Shown piece by piece: positions 52,171 through 64,000 of a stretch of 64,000 nucleotides of DNA. The translations under genes were made by a program, and so were the position numbers. The notes beneath the pieces are model-generated. The model had not been told where the DNA came from. It saw only the letters and a list, made by a program, of their open reading frames with translations, and ran no database searches. This stretch comes from Caenorhabditis remanei. Lineage: Eukaryota; Nematoda; Chromadorea; Rhabditida; Rhabditidae. The DNA lies in the NCBI RefSeq assembly GCF_010183535.1, contig NC_071333.1, positions 1,612,001-1,676,000 of the forward strand. Reading direction: 5' to 3'. Positions within the stretch are counted from its first letter, which is position 1. The number at the start of each line of letters is the position of its first letter.

Positions 52171-54248
52171 TGCATGCTACCCGCAAAAAAAAACCCGTAT
52201 AGGGATTTAGGGGGGAACAAAATTACTATTTTATTTGTAAAAATCCGTTTCACATGCCAAATTTCTATCCCTGTTTTTTACTTACTTGTACCCAAAAACC
52301 TTTATCACAACACAACTGGACCTGTCATCGGTTACACAAAAGATGATATGAATTATAGCCTTTTGGCAAGTGCAACAATATTTACACATTATTATAATTA
52401 TAATTAGGGTTTGCTGACCCCGGTAATCGGTGGACTTTCTTATCAATAACAAAAAAAAACAATCGTAGAGGAAAATACACTGACAGTTAAATAAGGGACT
52501 AACATGGACTCCGAAAATGGAGTAATGAAATAAAAATGAAGTGTTCCAAGTGATAAAGAACTTGAATATCCAATTTTAAAGAAATTAACAAAGTCCTGAC
52601 CGTTTTTCATGATTTATAATTCTAGAAAAAATATTTTCTACAAACCATCATCTAATTTGGCCCGGCCCGGCTCGGCCTTTTTCAAGCAAGTTTGATTTTT
52701 CAAAGCTCACATTTTCTTTGAGAATGCATCTATTGTTTCAATATTCAATTCCAGAATTGAGCAGTTATTTCACCACAAGTTACTTCAGTGGATGTTCCAT
52801 TGTTGTATGGAGCAATCCAATTTATTACTTCGTAAATTACAGATAACTGTGCAGATGTTTGATTTGATTCACTTTTTATCTACTTATCAACCTGAGAGAA
52901 TGAAAAGTATTGACACGATCAATTGCCTGGCACAAAAATTCAACAAAATGACGGTTAAAGAGCAATTTATACAAGGAAAACTCAGTCAGTGTCTTGATTC
53001 ACTGAGCAATATTTTATGTATGAGTATAAACATCCGATACACTCCCTGTGAGACAAGAGAACAATTATTTTTATTTGTTTACTTTCTCAAACTGCTGAAA
53101 ATGTGTTTTTGCAAAATGATAAAATGGAGCTGATGACTTACTCACCGAAGCATTAGTCAGTAATTTTTTAGAGGGTTGTTTTGAAAAAAAGCAAACTTTT
53201 CAAAAACACACAAACTTTTATCTGTTTTCTCATTTTTATAATTTCGCATTAATCAGCTTCTCAGACTTTTTGAAACCACTGTGTTAGTTTCTTCAAATTT
53301 TATTTTCAATATTTGAAGTTACTGTACCGCTCAAAAGTATATTAAGTTTTGCCTTTTTTAGTTGAAAAGGCCCAACTTTGAGAGTGTGTCATAGTAAAAC
53401 TAACTGTCCCACAAAATAACTTTTTTGGTATCGAACAGAACAAGAATAAAACTCCATTTTTGTAGTTGACAACTGTTTTGCACTGACGTTCCCTAGCAAG
53501 TTACATGTCGTCAAAGTAATTTCTCTCTCAAATAGACCTGTTTCTGTGCAAAATAGTGTGATTTTTGAGCTGTTGTTTAAAAATGACCATAACTCTCTAG
53601 TGAGTGTCCGTATAAAAAGGTGTCAACTAAAAAAATGAAGCTGTTCTTTCGATCAGTATAATTCATTAAAAATTTAATTGATTAGTCAATCAATATTACC
53701 GTGACACACTCTCAAAGTGGGACCTTATCATAGTTTATAACTTATATTTTTCCCTCCGCTTTTCATGGCACTGATAAGGCAATGCGCCTTCTGACAAGGT
53801 CAGCTGCTAGCCACAGTATGATGCGTAAATGATGTTCCACATCCGTCAATCACTACGCGAATTCAGTTAAACATGAAACAGTTATTCTACAGCACAGGTT
53901 CCCCCAAATTCCATTCAATGATCTTTGGAGAAGGTGTTACCAAGCCAATCTCATCAGCAAAATTAGAAAACTCAATTTTGGGTGGGTTAAATCGTTCATT
54001 TAAAATGAAGATTGAATGAAACAAAACAATACGAACACCCAATAGGAAAAACAGTAAAAAAAACATGTAACAGTGTGTAACAGTATGTAACAAGGGAACA
54101 CGAAAAATGAAACAGGAAAAACATGAGAACAAGATTTTTCTCTTCAATAAGAAAAACATTCAATAAAAAATTTTTAAAAATGGAAACGGCAGGCGGCGAT
54201 TTGTTGTTTTGAACAGATTCAAATCGAATACATATTATACTACATTTC
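52171..54248. other. Intergenic with MITE and left edge of a segmental duplication
   Basis: A plus-strand frame at 52792-53133 (MFHCCMEQSNLLLRK, 113 codons) follows a ttccag site but has no family or further exons, so I leave it uncalled. From 53160 the DNA matches 57240 onward (aaacttttcaaaaa, tgttagtttcttc, then ataaggcaatgcgcctt versus ataagacaatgtgcctt). Confidence 0.45.
53320..53728. mobile_element. Palindromic MITE (copy 5), right arm damaged
   Basis: Starts TACTGTACCGCTCAAAAG, with inner blocks gcccaactttgagagtgt and, at the far end, acactctcaaagtggga. The outer right terminus is missing. It is absent from the matching place in the downstream duplicate near 57380, so it inserted after the duplication. 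Confidence 0.6.
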
Positions 54249-56704
54249 TCACTGCTCCTCCTCTTCGTCTTCTTCAAATTCAGCATCCGCTTCTTCATCC
54301 ATATCAGTTTCCCATTCCTCTCCTTCTTCACTATCTTCATCTGTCTCCTCTTCACTATCGTCCAACTCCTCGTCTGATAGATCCGGTGATCCTTCACCTT
54401 CACCCTCATCAAGCGCTCCGCGGCCATCCGAGGCAATCAATCTGACAGTGTCGTCTTCTTCTGATTCATTATCCAGAATCAATTCCTCATCTGATAGATC
54501 CGATGAGACTTCACTTTCATGCTCATGTAGCGCTCCGCGTACAACTGGAGCAGTCGAGCTCCCACTGACTGGCTGCTCTGTGCTTTCGTGAATTTCACGA
54601 CGTTGGAGACCTTTTCTCTCCTCAAACGATCCCGCTTCTCCAATAATCTGAAAATAATCAATATGCTTTTGAATTTGAAAAATTTCACTTACAAGCTCGG
54701 CTTGCTCCTCTGAATCCTCTGCAAAGCGCAACAATGCTTTGAGATAATTAGTGAAATGCTCCGTAGCAATGCTTGGTGGAGTGACCGGTAACTGAAAAGT
54801 AATGCGTGGGTGAGTAATATCATTTTTCCAGAATTGTTGGAAAACTATAATTTTATCTACATACAATAGCTGGAATTCCCTCACGTCTCCAGACTGGATG
54901 CTCAAGAGCTAGACGAAGTCCGAGTCGTCTTCTCTCCACAAAACTTTCCACCTCTCCAATTAGCTGAAAATAATCAATATGCTTTTGAATTTGAAGAATT
55001 TCACTTACAATCGCTGCTTGTTCCTCTGAGTTCTCTGCCAATGTCAACAGAGCCTGAAACGAATTGAATTGAATAAAAAGTATTAAAGTAGTAAACTTAC
55101 TTGGAGAAACTCATTGAGAACTTCCGTAGAAACTTGCGGCAGAGTGGGGGATACCTGAAAAGTAATTGAAAAGTAAGTTGGGTAAGTCAAATGGTTTCTC
55201 CAGAATTGTTGGAAAATTATAATTTTATTCACTTACATTATCTGGAATAGCAATGTGAATATTGTCCAGACTTTTACTTCTCAAATTGATTCTTTGAATC
55301 TTTTCATTGAGTCCTGTTGTCTCCACATAGTCTCTATTCGACGTATTATTAATCGGATCAATCGGAGCTCTGAGAGCTGTTTCTGGCAGGGGCTGAAAAA
55401 ATAAAGAAATACTACATGGTCACAGATGTATGGAAACTCACGAATTGTAGTAGTGGGTCATTAACTACTTCGTAAGCATAATTCCGGTAAATTATTTCGG
55501 TTGGAGGTCTATGACGCCTGTCGAATCTCTTGATGGTAGAGACCTGAAATCAGAAGCTTAGTGTTGTGGAGATTATTAAAATGAATTAGCCTTCAAACTG
55601 TTCAACCCCGAGATTTCTCACGTGGCAAGAAGATTTCCTATAGAAACTTGGAAAGCTTATCGTGTTTGGTTATTTTTCATGTAGAAATGTGATATTCAAT
55701 CTGTTGTCACCAAAAAATTATAGGAAAAGTAATTATGATTGCAGTGACCACTAAGGAAAACTGGAATACCCCACGTCGGATCGGAAACGGTTTCCTAACG
55801 CAGCCCGGACTAGAGTTTTAAATGTAAGTGGGCTGGATTCTAGTATTCAGTTTGGGTCTAGAAGACTGTAATGTGGTTATCAGTGATTGCAGCTCTTTTT
55901 ATGCAAAATAGCATAAGTTTGAATCGAAAATTTGTAAGAAACTCACAGCAGACTGATTGTTTCCTGTCATTCTTGGAATGGACAGTCGCTTCCGAATTTT
56001 CGGGCAGGTCATACCCATGAGCAGGTTAATCATGTGGAGTCTCATATAATACTTGTCGAATCGATGAAATCCATCACACTTCGTACGCAAGTATTTGACT
56101 TTTCCGTGGACCCAAACAATGTGTAGATTTACCTGAAAAAAAATTAACAGTGGATGCGAATTAAAATTAAAAACTCACATCGAGGTAGTTGCCTTCGTTT
56201 ATCTGTTTCTCCAGACGAATCCTTTCAGCAGCAGCTGCTGATGCTGGTTGTTCGACAGCGGCTGGCGCTGGCTAAAATAATATAGACTGAACACTTGCTC
56301 TTTAAAACTGATATATGATATATTTTCAAGTCATGACTTTTTCACCACCTCAGAACGCACGTTTCTTCAGACCCCTTACTAGGAAATTATGGAAAAACCA
56401 GCCGGACCATCCAGCTAGGTTTGCCTTTGTCTTTTACTGAGGTGGCGATGCCCGTCATCCATCGATTTCACGACCATCACGCAAATCTATTTTTTAGGAG
56501 AAATATAGGAAAAAATATAGAAACAACCCCAAAAATCAGGAAGAACTACGTCGTGTGGTGATTTTGACAAAATTTCTAAATAAATCAGCTGGTTCTATAA
56601 CTTCTAAAGCGAATGGACTAATTCTACAGTAAAAATTTTTGAAAAATGATAAAAACTGACCGGCGAAATGCCTGTGACCTCCTGTCCGGAACTTGAAGTG
56701 GTCA
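54249..56704 (-). CDS. Acidic nematode-type protein, duplicate copy 1 (about 11 exons)
   Basis: Read from ATG 56704 (MTTSSSGQEVTGISP) to the stop at 54249. Order: Ala-rich exon (EQPASAAAAERIRLEKQI), YLRTKCDGFHRFDKYYMRLH exon, TIKRFDRRHRPPTEI exon, TALRAPIDPINN exon, then a helical module (VSTEVLNEFLQ, LAENSEEQAAI, LIGEVESFVERR). That module repeats (IATEHFTNYLK, FAEDSEEQAEL, IIGEAGSFEERK). The C-terminus is very acidic with two SDLSDEEL-type motifs and a poly-Glu end. Splice signals are regular. The family is not recognised. Exons align with those at 58165-63132, but the 3' end differs: copy 1 ends in the acidic tail. Confidence 0.6.
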
Positions 56705-58164
56705 TTGTATTTGATTCAAGGTGATTGAGCAAATCACGCTGAAAAACGTGAATGAATTTAGGATAAAACGGACAAACTGAGAAAAGAAAATCGAAATAAG
56801 ACAAAAAAAGAAGAGAAACGGAAGGAGAGAGGGCAAATGGCCAATACTCAAGCGTAGTGAGAGGCGGCGAGAGAGCGAGAGAAATAGACGGCGAAAGAAA
56901 GTGGAGTGACCGCAGCCGCGTTCGCCTCACCGCTACCGCGCTCGCCTCTCTCCTTTGCGCGTTACATATTGTGTATTTAGTTTGATTTTGGCCTCGCTGT
57001 TGACAGATGGCAGGTGCATCTAGTTTGTAAGAGTGACCAAGATGAAGCGGATAATTATATGTATGCAGTAAGAGATAGAGACTCCAATAAAAGTCTCTTT
57101 GAACTTCAGATTTTTTTTCAGCGACTTTATGGTACCAATCTGACTACCAGGGTTCGACTCCCACTGGTGCCAAAACTTTTTTGTGTTTTTGTTTTTGACT
57201 TTTTGGTACCAATCTGACAGAGGCAGAGTCAGCAAAAATTTTTGTCAGCAATTTTGAGAAAGAAGTGTTGAAAAACAAACTTTTCAAAAAGCACATAAGC
57301 TGTTCTTCATTTTCTTTTTTATTGTAACCACAATGTTAGTTTCTTCGGATTGTATCTTCAAAATCTGAAGTTACATAAAACAATAACAAAAGTGTTATCA
57401 ATTTCACGTTGTTTTATAAATAAATTAGTTTGTTCTTTTCGCTTTTCGTAGCACGGATAAGACAATGTGCCTTTTGACAAGGCCAATTGCTGACCACAAG
57501 TATGATGCCTAAATGAGGTTCCATTTTTCAAATTTATATAAATCTTTTTATTTTGTAGTAACCGGTGACGGACGCTATGATTTTAGAATAAGGGCTTGAC
57601 AGAGAGAGGGTACTGCAGATCGATAATATCTAATATATATTTTCAGAGCCACTTTGCTCTAGGCATGTAGTGTACATAAAGTGTTATTACACAAAAAGCT
57701 AAAATAGGACTGAAATGACAAAAAAACGAAAACCCTGTAAGGGGACAGTTCTGAAAAGAGACAGTAGGAAGTTTTTTGAAAGACTAACTACTGTTAAAGC
57801 CATCAAACAACCCAGTCACAACGCGAGTCCGGCGAAGCATGACATAGTGATTTTTAAGGGCAGGCTCCAGAATATTCCATTCATTAATTTTTAGAGATGC
57901 TGTTACCAAGCCAGTTTGCACCGAAACTTCAAAAAAAACTCAGTTCTGGGTGGTTTACAGATTTTATTCAAAAGAAAATAATGAAGAATAACAAAAAATA
58001 TAGGTAAAAAAGTTTGAAAACGCAATATAACGAAAAAAGAAAACATGTTACAGTATGAAACAAGGGAAACTTAACTTAACTTAACGAGAGTGTCTTATTT
58101 TCAGAGAGGGAAAAATTCAAATTTAAAAAATCAGAGGCAGAGGAGTTGACAGTTTGTAGCTTCT
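56705..58164. other. Intergenic; duplication junction
   Basis: 56705-57080 matches 63133-63580 (the promoter side of both copies, with aaactgagaaaagaaaatcgaaataagac-like and gagactccaat segments). From 57240 the second duplication unit begins. A tRNA-like B-box string near 57150 is discussed under rejected items. Confidence 0.45.
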
Positions 58165-61100
58165 CACTGCTTCGACAATTGATTTCTCGCCAGAAGTTTG
58201 CGTTTTTCTGATTGATACTGAAAACATTCAAGTCTAAAACTACATCAGTCTCACAGTAGTCATCGTACCTTATCAACAATAGTAACTCCATGAATATTGA
58301 AATGGCGGACGGCGGCATCAACCAATTCTTGGAAGAAACCCAAGTGGAAAATCGGTTTCTCTTTCGTGAGATATAGCGCGCGAGAGATGATCTCGAACGC
58401 TGGCTCCTCAATATGCTGAGTTTGCTGAAAAATTTATTAGTTGTATTTGATATCTGGATAACATTAATTCAAAAAAAAATTTACCTCCCAAACTTTTTCA
58501 GCGCGCTCTTTGTCCAGTGGTCCAAGTTTGGACATTTCATTCATGTAATTGGATTTTTTGATTAGAAAGTATCTCTGAAATGAATTAGTTTGCATTTATT
58601 AAAATTTTGAAACAAAAAAAAACTTACAAGTCTTTTGGCTCTCTGCATAATATTGGTGGCAAGATAGTCGTCTCTGGCGACATCTGTCTTCTCATCTGTT
58701 GCTTCATTATTTTCATATTCGTCTTCGTCTTCGACTTGCTCTTCATTTGCTTTGTCTACTTTGGTCTCATGATCTTCAGACTTCTCGTTTTTACTCATTT
58801 TTCCTCCATCACTCGCTTTTCCTACCCAATATTTCTTTTCATCTCCATCGCGTTTTGGCTTTAAATCCAAAGATTGCATCATTTGCACCAATAATTTATT
58901 TTCCTTAACGTCTTCCTCGAATTCATCATCCGCATCTCCGTCCTCATCAATTTCCTCTTCCTTCTCTTCTCCACTATCTTCAACTGTCTCCTCTTCGTAT
59001 CTTTCTCCTGAATCATCTCTTGAATCTTTTCCTGATTCTCCGTCACTGTCTTCATCTGATTCCTCATCCAGAATCAACTCCTCATCTGATAAATCAAATT
59101 CTTCGACACTTTCAACCTCATGAAGCGCTCCGCTTCCAACTGGAGCAGTCGACCTCCCACTGACTGGAGACTCAGTACACTCATGAATTTGACGAAGTCC
59201 GAGTCGTCTTCTCTCCTCAAATCTTTTCACCTCTCCAATCAACTGAAAACAATCAATATGTTCTTGAATTTGAAGAATCTCACTTACAATCTCTGCTTGC
59301 TCCTCTGAATTCTCTGCCAAACTCAATAGTGTCTGAAACGAATAAATTGAATGAAAAGTATTAAAGTAGTAAACTTACTTGGAGATACTGATTGAAAACT
59401 TCCGTGGAAATTTCACGTGGAGTGGGTGATCCCTGAAAAGTAATGTTTGGGTGACTAAAATCATTTCTACTTACAATATCTGGAATGAGTTCTTCCAATT
59501 GGCATTTGGCGGGTGGGGCAGTGGCATTATGTTCCGTTGGAGGAGGTGTAGGTTTTTCTTGTTCAAAGCCATTGGAGATGGCCACAACATCTTTTTCCTG
59601 ACTTTGTCTCTCCAAATTGATTTTCTGGATTTTTTCATTGGGTGCCTTTGTTTCCACATATAAAATCTCCACTTGGTGTTTTGATGTAAAATTTGATGAA
59701 GTGGCCTGGAAACATTTATTTTTTTTCAATTGAACAAGCATCCTGACCGTCCGATTTAAAAAATGACGGTTATTTGAAACTTTAATTGAAATGCAAATAT
59801 TGTCAAATATTCAAACTTACTTGATAGGTCTTTTTTTCTACTTTTAGAGGTTTTTGAATCGCCAACGTCTGCATCAATTCAGCTTCTTGCATCCAACAGC
59901 TGGCATCTGGTTGCATCACCATATTTGTTGTAGAGGATGTTGGCAGTGTGAGCTGCAAAAAGTTTTTTTTTGTTTCCGGTTGGTATATTTTTCTAGTTTT
60001 TGTGAGACGTGATCGATTTTTGAAGCTTGTCTCATAATGTTAATTGTAGTTCTACACTAGACTTTCATTTTTGAAGTTGATCACTATTCGCACACGAATT
60101 CCTTTGGAAAGTTACAGTATGATCAGTTTCAAAATTTTACTATGTATTTCACACTGAAGTTAACAATCCGACAGATAAATCTATCTCTAACTATCCAGAG
60201 AGGATTCACACAAGAAAGTTGTCAACGAGAAAAGTGACGATCTATTCGAGATCTACATTCCCAACAGAAATTTGTTTTCTTACAATTAGACAAAAAGTAA
60301 AACTGATAAACGCTGTCAAAAGTAATTATTTCACACCGAAAACAGCAGAAATCAACAACTTACTGACTGATTTTGTAAAGTGTCATAGTTTTTCGAATAT
60401 TCGTCTTATTTTTCCAATAAAAATCCACTTGAACTCACTTGACTTGATTGAGGAACATCCATTTTGGGTTTGTAGAAGAAACTGTCTTCGTCACATCTCA
60501 CAACATCGTCTCCATTCAATTCATTTCTTCGTTCAAGCATAGCTTCAAGAGCTGTTTCTGACATGGGCTGCAAGAATGGAGAAATAATACATGGTTACAG
60601 AAGTATGGGATAGATAAAACTAACGCAATAGAATAGAGGATCGTCAACTGCGTAGAAAGCACTATTCCGAAAAACAATTGAATCTTGAGTTTTCCGAGAT
60701 GATCCATGAAGATTGTCCGCGCTTTTGGCGGTAGAGTTCTAAAATCAGAAATTTAGTGTTGTGGAGAATAATGGGGTTATTCAGGCCATGTAAAAACGTA
60801 TTTTAATATATATATTTTTCCCCCCCCATTTTTTGACAGTTTTTCTACATGCGCATGTCGAGAAATGCAAAAAGGAGAAACACGCTATTTGACCAACGCT
60901 GAACTGAGATTTGTGAAAAATATAATACTTTCTCAACGGTCGTGAATAAGGAAAAATTGTATTTAAATACATTTTTACATAACCTGAATAACCCCATAAT
61001 AGTATGGACTAGCCCACGAGCCGTCCAACGCCGAGATCACACGAGGCAAGAAGAATTCCTATGTAAACTTAGAACTCACTCTCAAACTCATTGGAGCAAT

Positions 61101-63132
61101 GGTACTTCCAGCTTGCTTGACTTTCTTCTCCTTGGATTTTGCAGCAATATAATTCTCGGTGGAAATCGGGACAAGCTGAAAAATCGAACATGATAAATGG
61201 TGTTATACATAAATAAAACATACATATCGACCACATGGTCCATCCAAGTCTCTTCTAGCACACGTCTGGAAAAAGACAGGCGAAGTGCTCCTCTTCTTGT
61301 TGGAAGCATCTTGGTCATCTTCACGAGCTTCAACGTTTCTTGTTTTACCGGTGTTCGAAGAAACTGTTTGAGTCAGGACGCCAGAAGAACACTGAAATAT
61401 GGTTATTAGTGATTGAAGCTAATTTCAAGAGAGGTAGCATAAATTAGAATTAACAACTCACACTTGCCGTGGGTCCAGAAGAGCTTCCGGTAGTAATGTC
61501 CTGTATTTTCGCAGCAGCGATTTTCGCAACAAGTTGAGTGCTTCGAGCAAGTTTGGAACCCTGAAATTGATTGTGATTATGTTTTTAAAGAAAAAAAACT
61601 TGTAAGGAAGTGTAAACTCGAAGTGTAAGTTCGAAGGAAGTGTTTTAAACTCACTGGAAGGTTGTTGTCTCTATTTGTCTCAGTTTTCTCCGTTTCCTTC
61701 ATGTTCGGAGCATTTGAAATGGACACTTGTTTAGTGACTTTTGGATAGACTCTGCCCGTGACCCGTTTGATCATATCCAACCGAAGAAAATACTTCTGGA
61801 ATTGGTAAACACCTTCGAACTCCGAAAAGAAATATTTCGTTTTTCCTTTAACCAATTGTATTATGAATTTAACCTGAAAATTATTAACGGTGGATTTTAA
61901 TTAAAGTTTAAAAACTCACATCGGCATAGTTGCCTTTGTTCATCTGTTTCTCCATTCGAATACTTTCAGCAGCAGCTGCTGATGCAGATTGATCAACAGC
62001 GGCTGGCGTTGGCTGAGCAGCAGCAACGAGTGTAGGCTAAAATAAGATAATTTGAAAAATTAATTTTTGAAACTGATATGTAAATCATGCCGTCACTACC
62101 CGAATAGTCAACTTTTTCAGATCATGATTTTTTCGCTATCTCAGAACGCGCTGATTCACAACCCCTTACGGAAAAATTCATTGATTAACCAGGCGGAAAA
62201 AGTTCTCAAAACTTGTCGACATTGTGACAGACAGACTTGGTACGGGAAGAGCCAAAGTCACAATTATTTTCTGCCGGTTCGGTCCGATGTAAACAAAAAT
62301 TTGAACAAAGTTAAAGTTCAATCAAACGGTGAATATGTATATAATTTTAAAACGATTATAATGAATTTTTGAGAATTTTCAAACTGTTTTTTTGAAAATG
62401 GGTACCCCTTTTTGAATCCGGGCCGACGGGTCGAGCCGGGCGGGTCCGATGTTTGACAAGTCTGGTGACAGCGACTCAGACAAAACCTTACACCGGTCTG
62501 TCCCGGTCCAACAAAGTCTTTGTCGGAGTTTCAGAGGAAGCGATTTTGCCCTGGAGCCTTCAATCGTTCAAAATACCTTTCTAGACGAGCACGAAAAAGA
62601 GGACTAACTATTCTGTGTGATGATCAGGCTTGGTCGGAGAAAAATTTTCGGAAAATCGGATATCCGAAATTTTCTCCGACTTTTTTCTCGGGGAATCGGA
62701 GAATTTCGGAAAATTTCGGAGAGTCCAAAAATGTTCCCAAAAATGCGTCTAAAACGGATTTTTTGTTGCGTTTTTCAGAATTCACCTTTCTAAAACATGT
62801 TTAATCATCATTAAAAGCTTTTACCATTAAAAATACAACAAAAACATAGTTTAGAGTACCGTCATCTCTGGTATTCCCCGAAATTCTCCGACTTTTTTTC
62901 GGAGAATAGGAGAATTCCGGAGAATTTCTCCGAAAAAAAGAAGAATCGGAGAATCGGGGTATCCGATTCTCCGACACCGACCAAGCCTGGTGATGATTTT
63001 GGCATTTCAAATTATTAGCTTATTCTATAGAGCAAATAGACTAGTTCTGAGTGTTCAAAATTTTAAAAAATGAAAAAAAAAACTGACCGCAGAGATGCCT
63101 GCGAGTTCCTGTCCGGTACTCGTAATAGACAT
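58165..63132 (-). CDS. Acidic nematode-type protein, duplicate copy 2 (about 15 exons)
   Basis: Read from ATG 63132 (MSITSTGQELAGISA) to TGA 58165-58167. Matching exons: AVDQSASAAAAESIRMEKQM, YFFSEFEGVYQFQKYFLRLD, PREISTEVFNQYLQ, LAENSEEQAEI, LIGEVKRFEERRRLGLRQ, and an acidic region with DLSDEELILDEESDEDSDGE. Exons not seen in copy 1 follow: YFLIKKSNYMNEMSKLGP, HIEEPAFEIISRALYLT and FHLGFFQELVDAAV, ending RKLLARNQLSKQ. These suggest that copy 2 keeps a C-terminal region that copy 1 lost. The product is acidic and largely disordered with a helical C-terminus; no family is recognised. Exon edges are by eye. Confidence 0.55.
60020..60370. repeat. Decayed MITE-like sequence in an intron of copy 2
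   Basis: Blocks such as cacacgaattcctttggaaagttacag and gagaggattcacacaagaaagttgtcaac resemble the inner arms of the palindromic family, but clear termini are missing. Confidence 0.35.
62626..62988. mobile_element. Inverted-repeat MITE (AGGCTTGGTCGG ends)
   Basis: Starts AGGCTTGGTCGGAGAAAA and ends ...CCGACACCGACCAAGCCT. The body is built from tcggagaat/ctccgac words in both orientations. It is flanked by gatgat on each side, a possible short target duplication. It lies in the first intron of copy 2 and is absent from copy 1's first intron. Confidence 0.7.
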
Positions 63133-64000
63133 TGTTGATTGTTTTTGTTTCACGGCGGTTAAGCGATTCACAGCTGAACATTTTTGAATTAAATCGGAAG
63201 AAAACGAACACCGTTCGAAAAGAAAACGAAATAAGACGAAAAAAAGAGAGAGGAACGGCGAGGGAGAGGACAACTGACCAATACTCAAGACAACCGCAGT
63301 GAGAGACTGTAGGGGAGTAAGAGACACAGAGAGAAACAAAGAAAGACTGTACGACAAAAAGAGAAATAGAGAGCGAGAGTGGTGAAGTGACCTCTGCAAT
63401 GTTCGCCCTCTCACCTTTTTTTACGTCACTTTTTGTGTATTTTGTTTGATTTTTCTGTGGGAAGACGGCAAGTTTATCTCAGTTGCCAAAAAATGCAAGA
63501 GGAAAATGGTAATTATATGTGTGCAGGAAGAACGACAGAGACTCCAATGAAAGACTCTATGCACATCATGTTTCTCACCAGTTTCAAACTGACAAGATAT
63601 CCAACCATCATTCTTTGCACTTTTTCTAGTGAAATTCAGGAGGAGATGAGAAAAAGAAAAAATGATATGTTTGTGATCTTTTGTAGGGGAGATTTTACAT
63701 CGCTTATGGTTTTCCTTGGTTGCAGGCAGTTGGGACCAAGTATCTCGAAAGTGAACGGATTAATCGAAAAACGTTCAACTACAAAAATATTGAAAAAATT
63801 GCTCTGGTTTCTCTTGTTGGCTCACAAGGGAAATCTTTGGTAACGCGGCTTCACACGATCTATTAATTTGGTTTTAGGTACTTTCGACTACCTCGAGTCC
63901 ACTTCTGCCCTCAAAACCTGCTGATTGTCTCTCCGAGCCGAATTATGAGCTCTCAAACTTTTCATGTGGTAAAGCTTTTTCACATGGTATTCCAAATCGG
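63133..64000. other. Upstream flank of copy 2 and partial palindromic repeat at window edge
   Basis: 63133-63580 matches 56705-57080. A 136-codon plus-strand frame (63433-63843) overlaps this duplicated promoter-side DNA and is not conserved in the other copy, so it is not called as a gene. Confidence 0.4.
63880..64000. mobile_element. Palindromic MITE, GAGCTC family (copy 2, cut by window end)
   Basis: gagccgaattatgagctctcaaacttttcatgtgg...cacatggtattccaaatcgg matches the left arm of 40950-41290 over about 120 bp. Confidence 0.6.

Noticed and set aside
52792..53133. 113-codon plus-strand frame
   Set aside because: Follows a possible acceptor but lacks other exons, a family or conservation in the window.
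57150..57176. tRNA-like B box and 3' end (ggttcgactcccactggtgcc)
   Set aside because: The 5' acceptor arm complement, A box and cloverleaf cannot be found upstream, so no tRNA gene is supported.
1..64000. CRISPR arrays, rRNA genes, bacterial operons
   Set aside because: The sequence is eukaryotic throughout; the exact 52-bp repeats are tandem without spacers, so they are not CRISPR.

Overview
The window looks like a Caenorhabditis-type nematode chromosome. Most introns are 41-60 bp with TTTCAG-type acceptors, splice-acceptor-like sites sit just before several start codons (fitting trans-splicing), and genes use AATAAA signals. There is an OTX-class homeobox gene, a transthyretin-like secreted protein, many palindromic elements with Tc1-like ends, and short TTAGGC (nematode telomere) motifs.

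Region 1 (1 to about 15.1 kb) is most of a Maverick/Polinton virus-like DNA transposon, visibly richer in GC than the rest. On the minus strand, overlapping genes encode a packaging ATPase, a small pX-like virion protein, a Pro-rich protein, a retroviral-type integrase, a small membrane protein, a minor capsid (penton-like) protein, a basic core-like protein and the start of the major capsid protein, which runs off the left edge. Upstream, also minus strand, is a multi-exon protein-primed-type DNA polymerase B with exonuclease and polymerase motifs intact. The plus-strand right arm carries three small accessory genes and a PIF1-like helicase. Together these would replicate, package and integrate the element. 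Neither terminal inverted repeat could be identified.

Region 2 (15.7 to about 20.2 kb) is a broken LTR retroelement: a 5'-truncated gag with a zinc knuckle, an envelope-like glycoprotein placed between gag and protease, a protease cut short, no visible reverse transcriptase or integrase, then a polypurine tract and a probable 3' LTR.

Region 3 (20.2 to 25 kb) is a decayed array of about 1.3-1.9 kb repeats and AT-rich DNA.

Region 4 (25 to 49.5 kb) holds ordinary nematode genes: a basic nuclear-like protein (+), a coiled-coil protein (-), a TTR-like secreted protein (+), a tandem pair of small paralogues (-), the OTX-type homeobox gene (+) and a small secreted protein (-). Between them are palindromic MITEs and local duplications.

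Region 5 (53 to 64 kb) is a tandem segmental duplication carrying two diverged copies of a multi-exon acidic protein gene (-), one with a further internal exon duplication. Exon structures were read by eye from splice signals, so boundaries may be off by a few bases.
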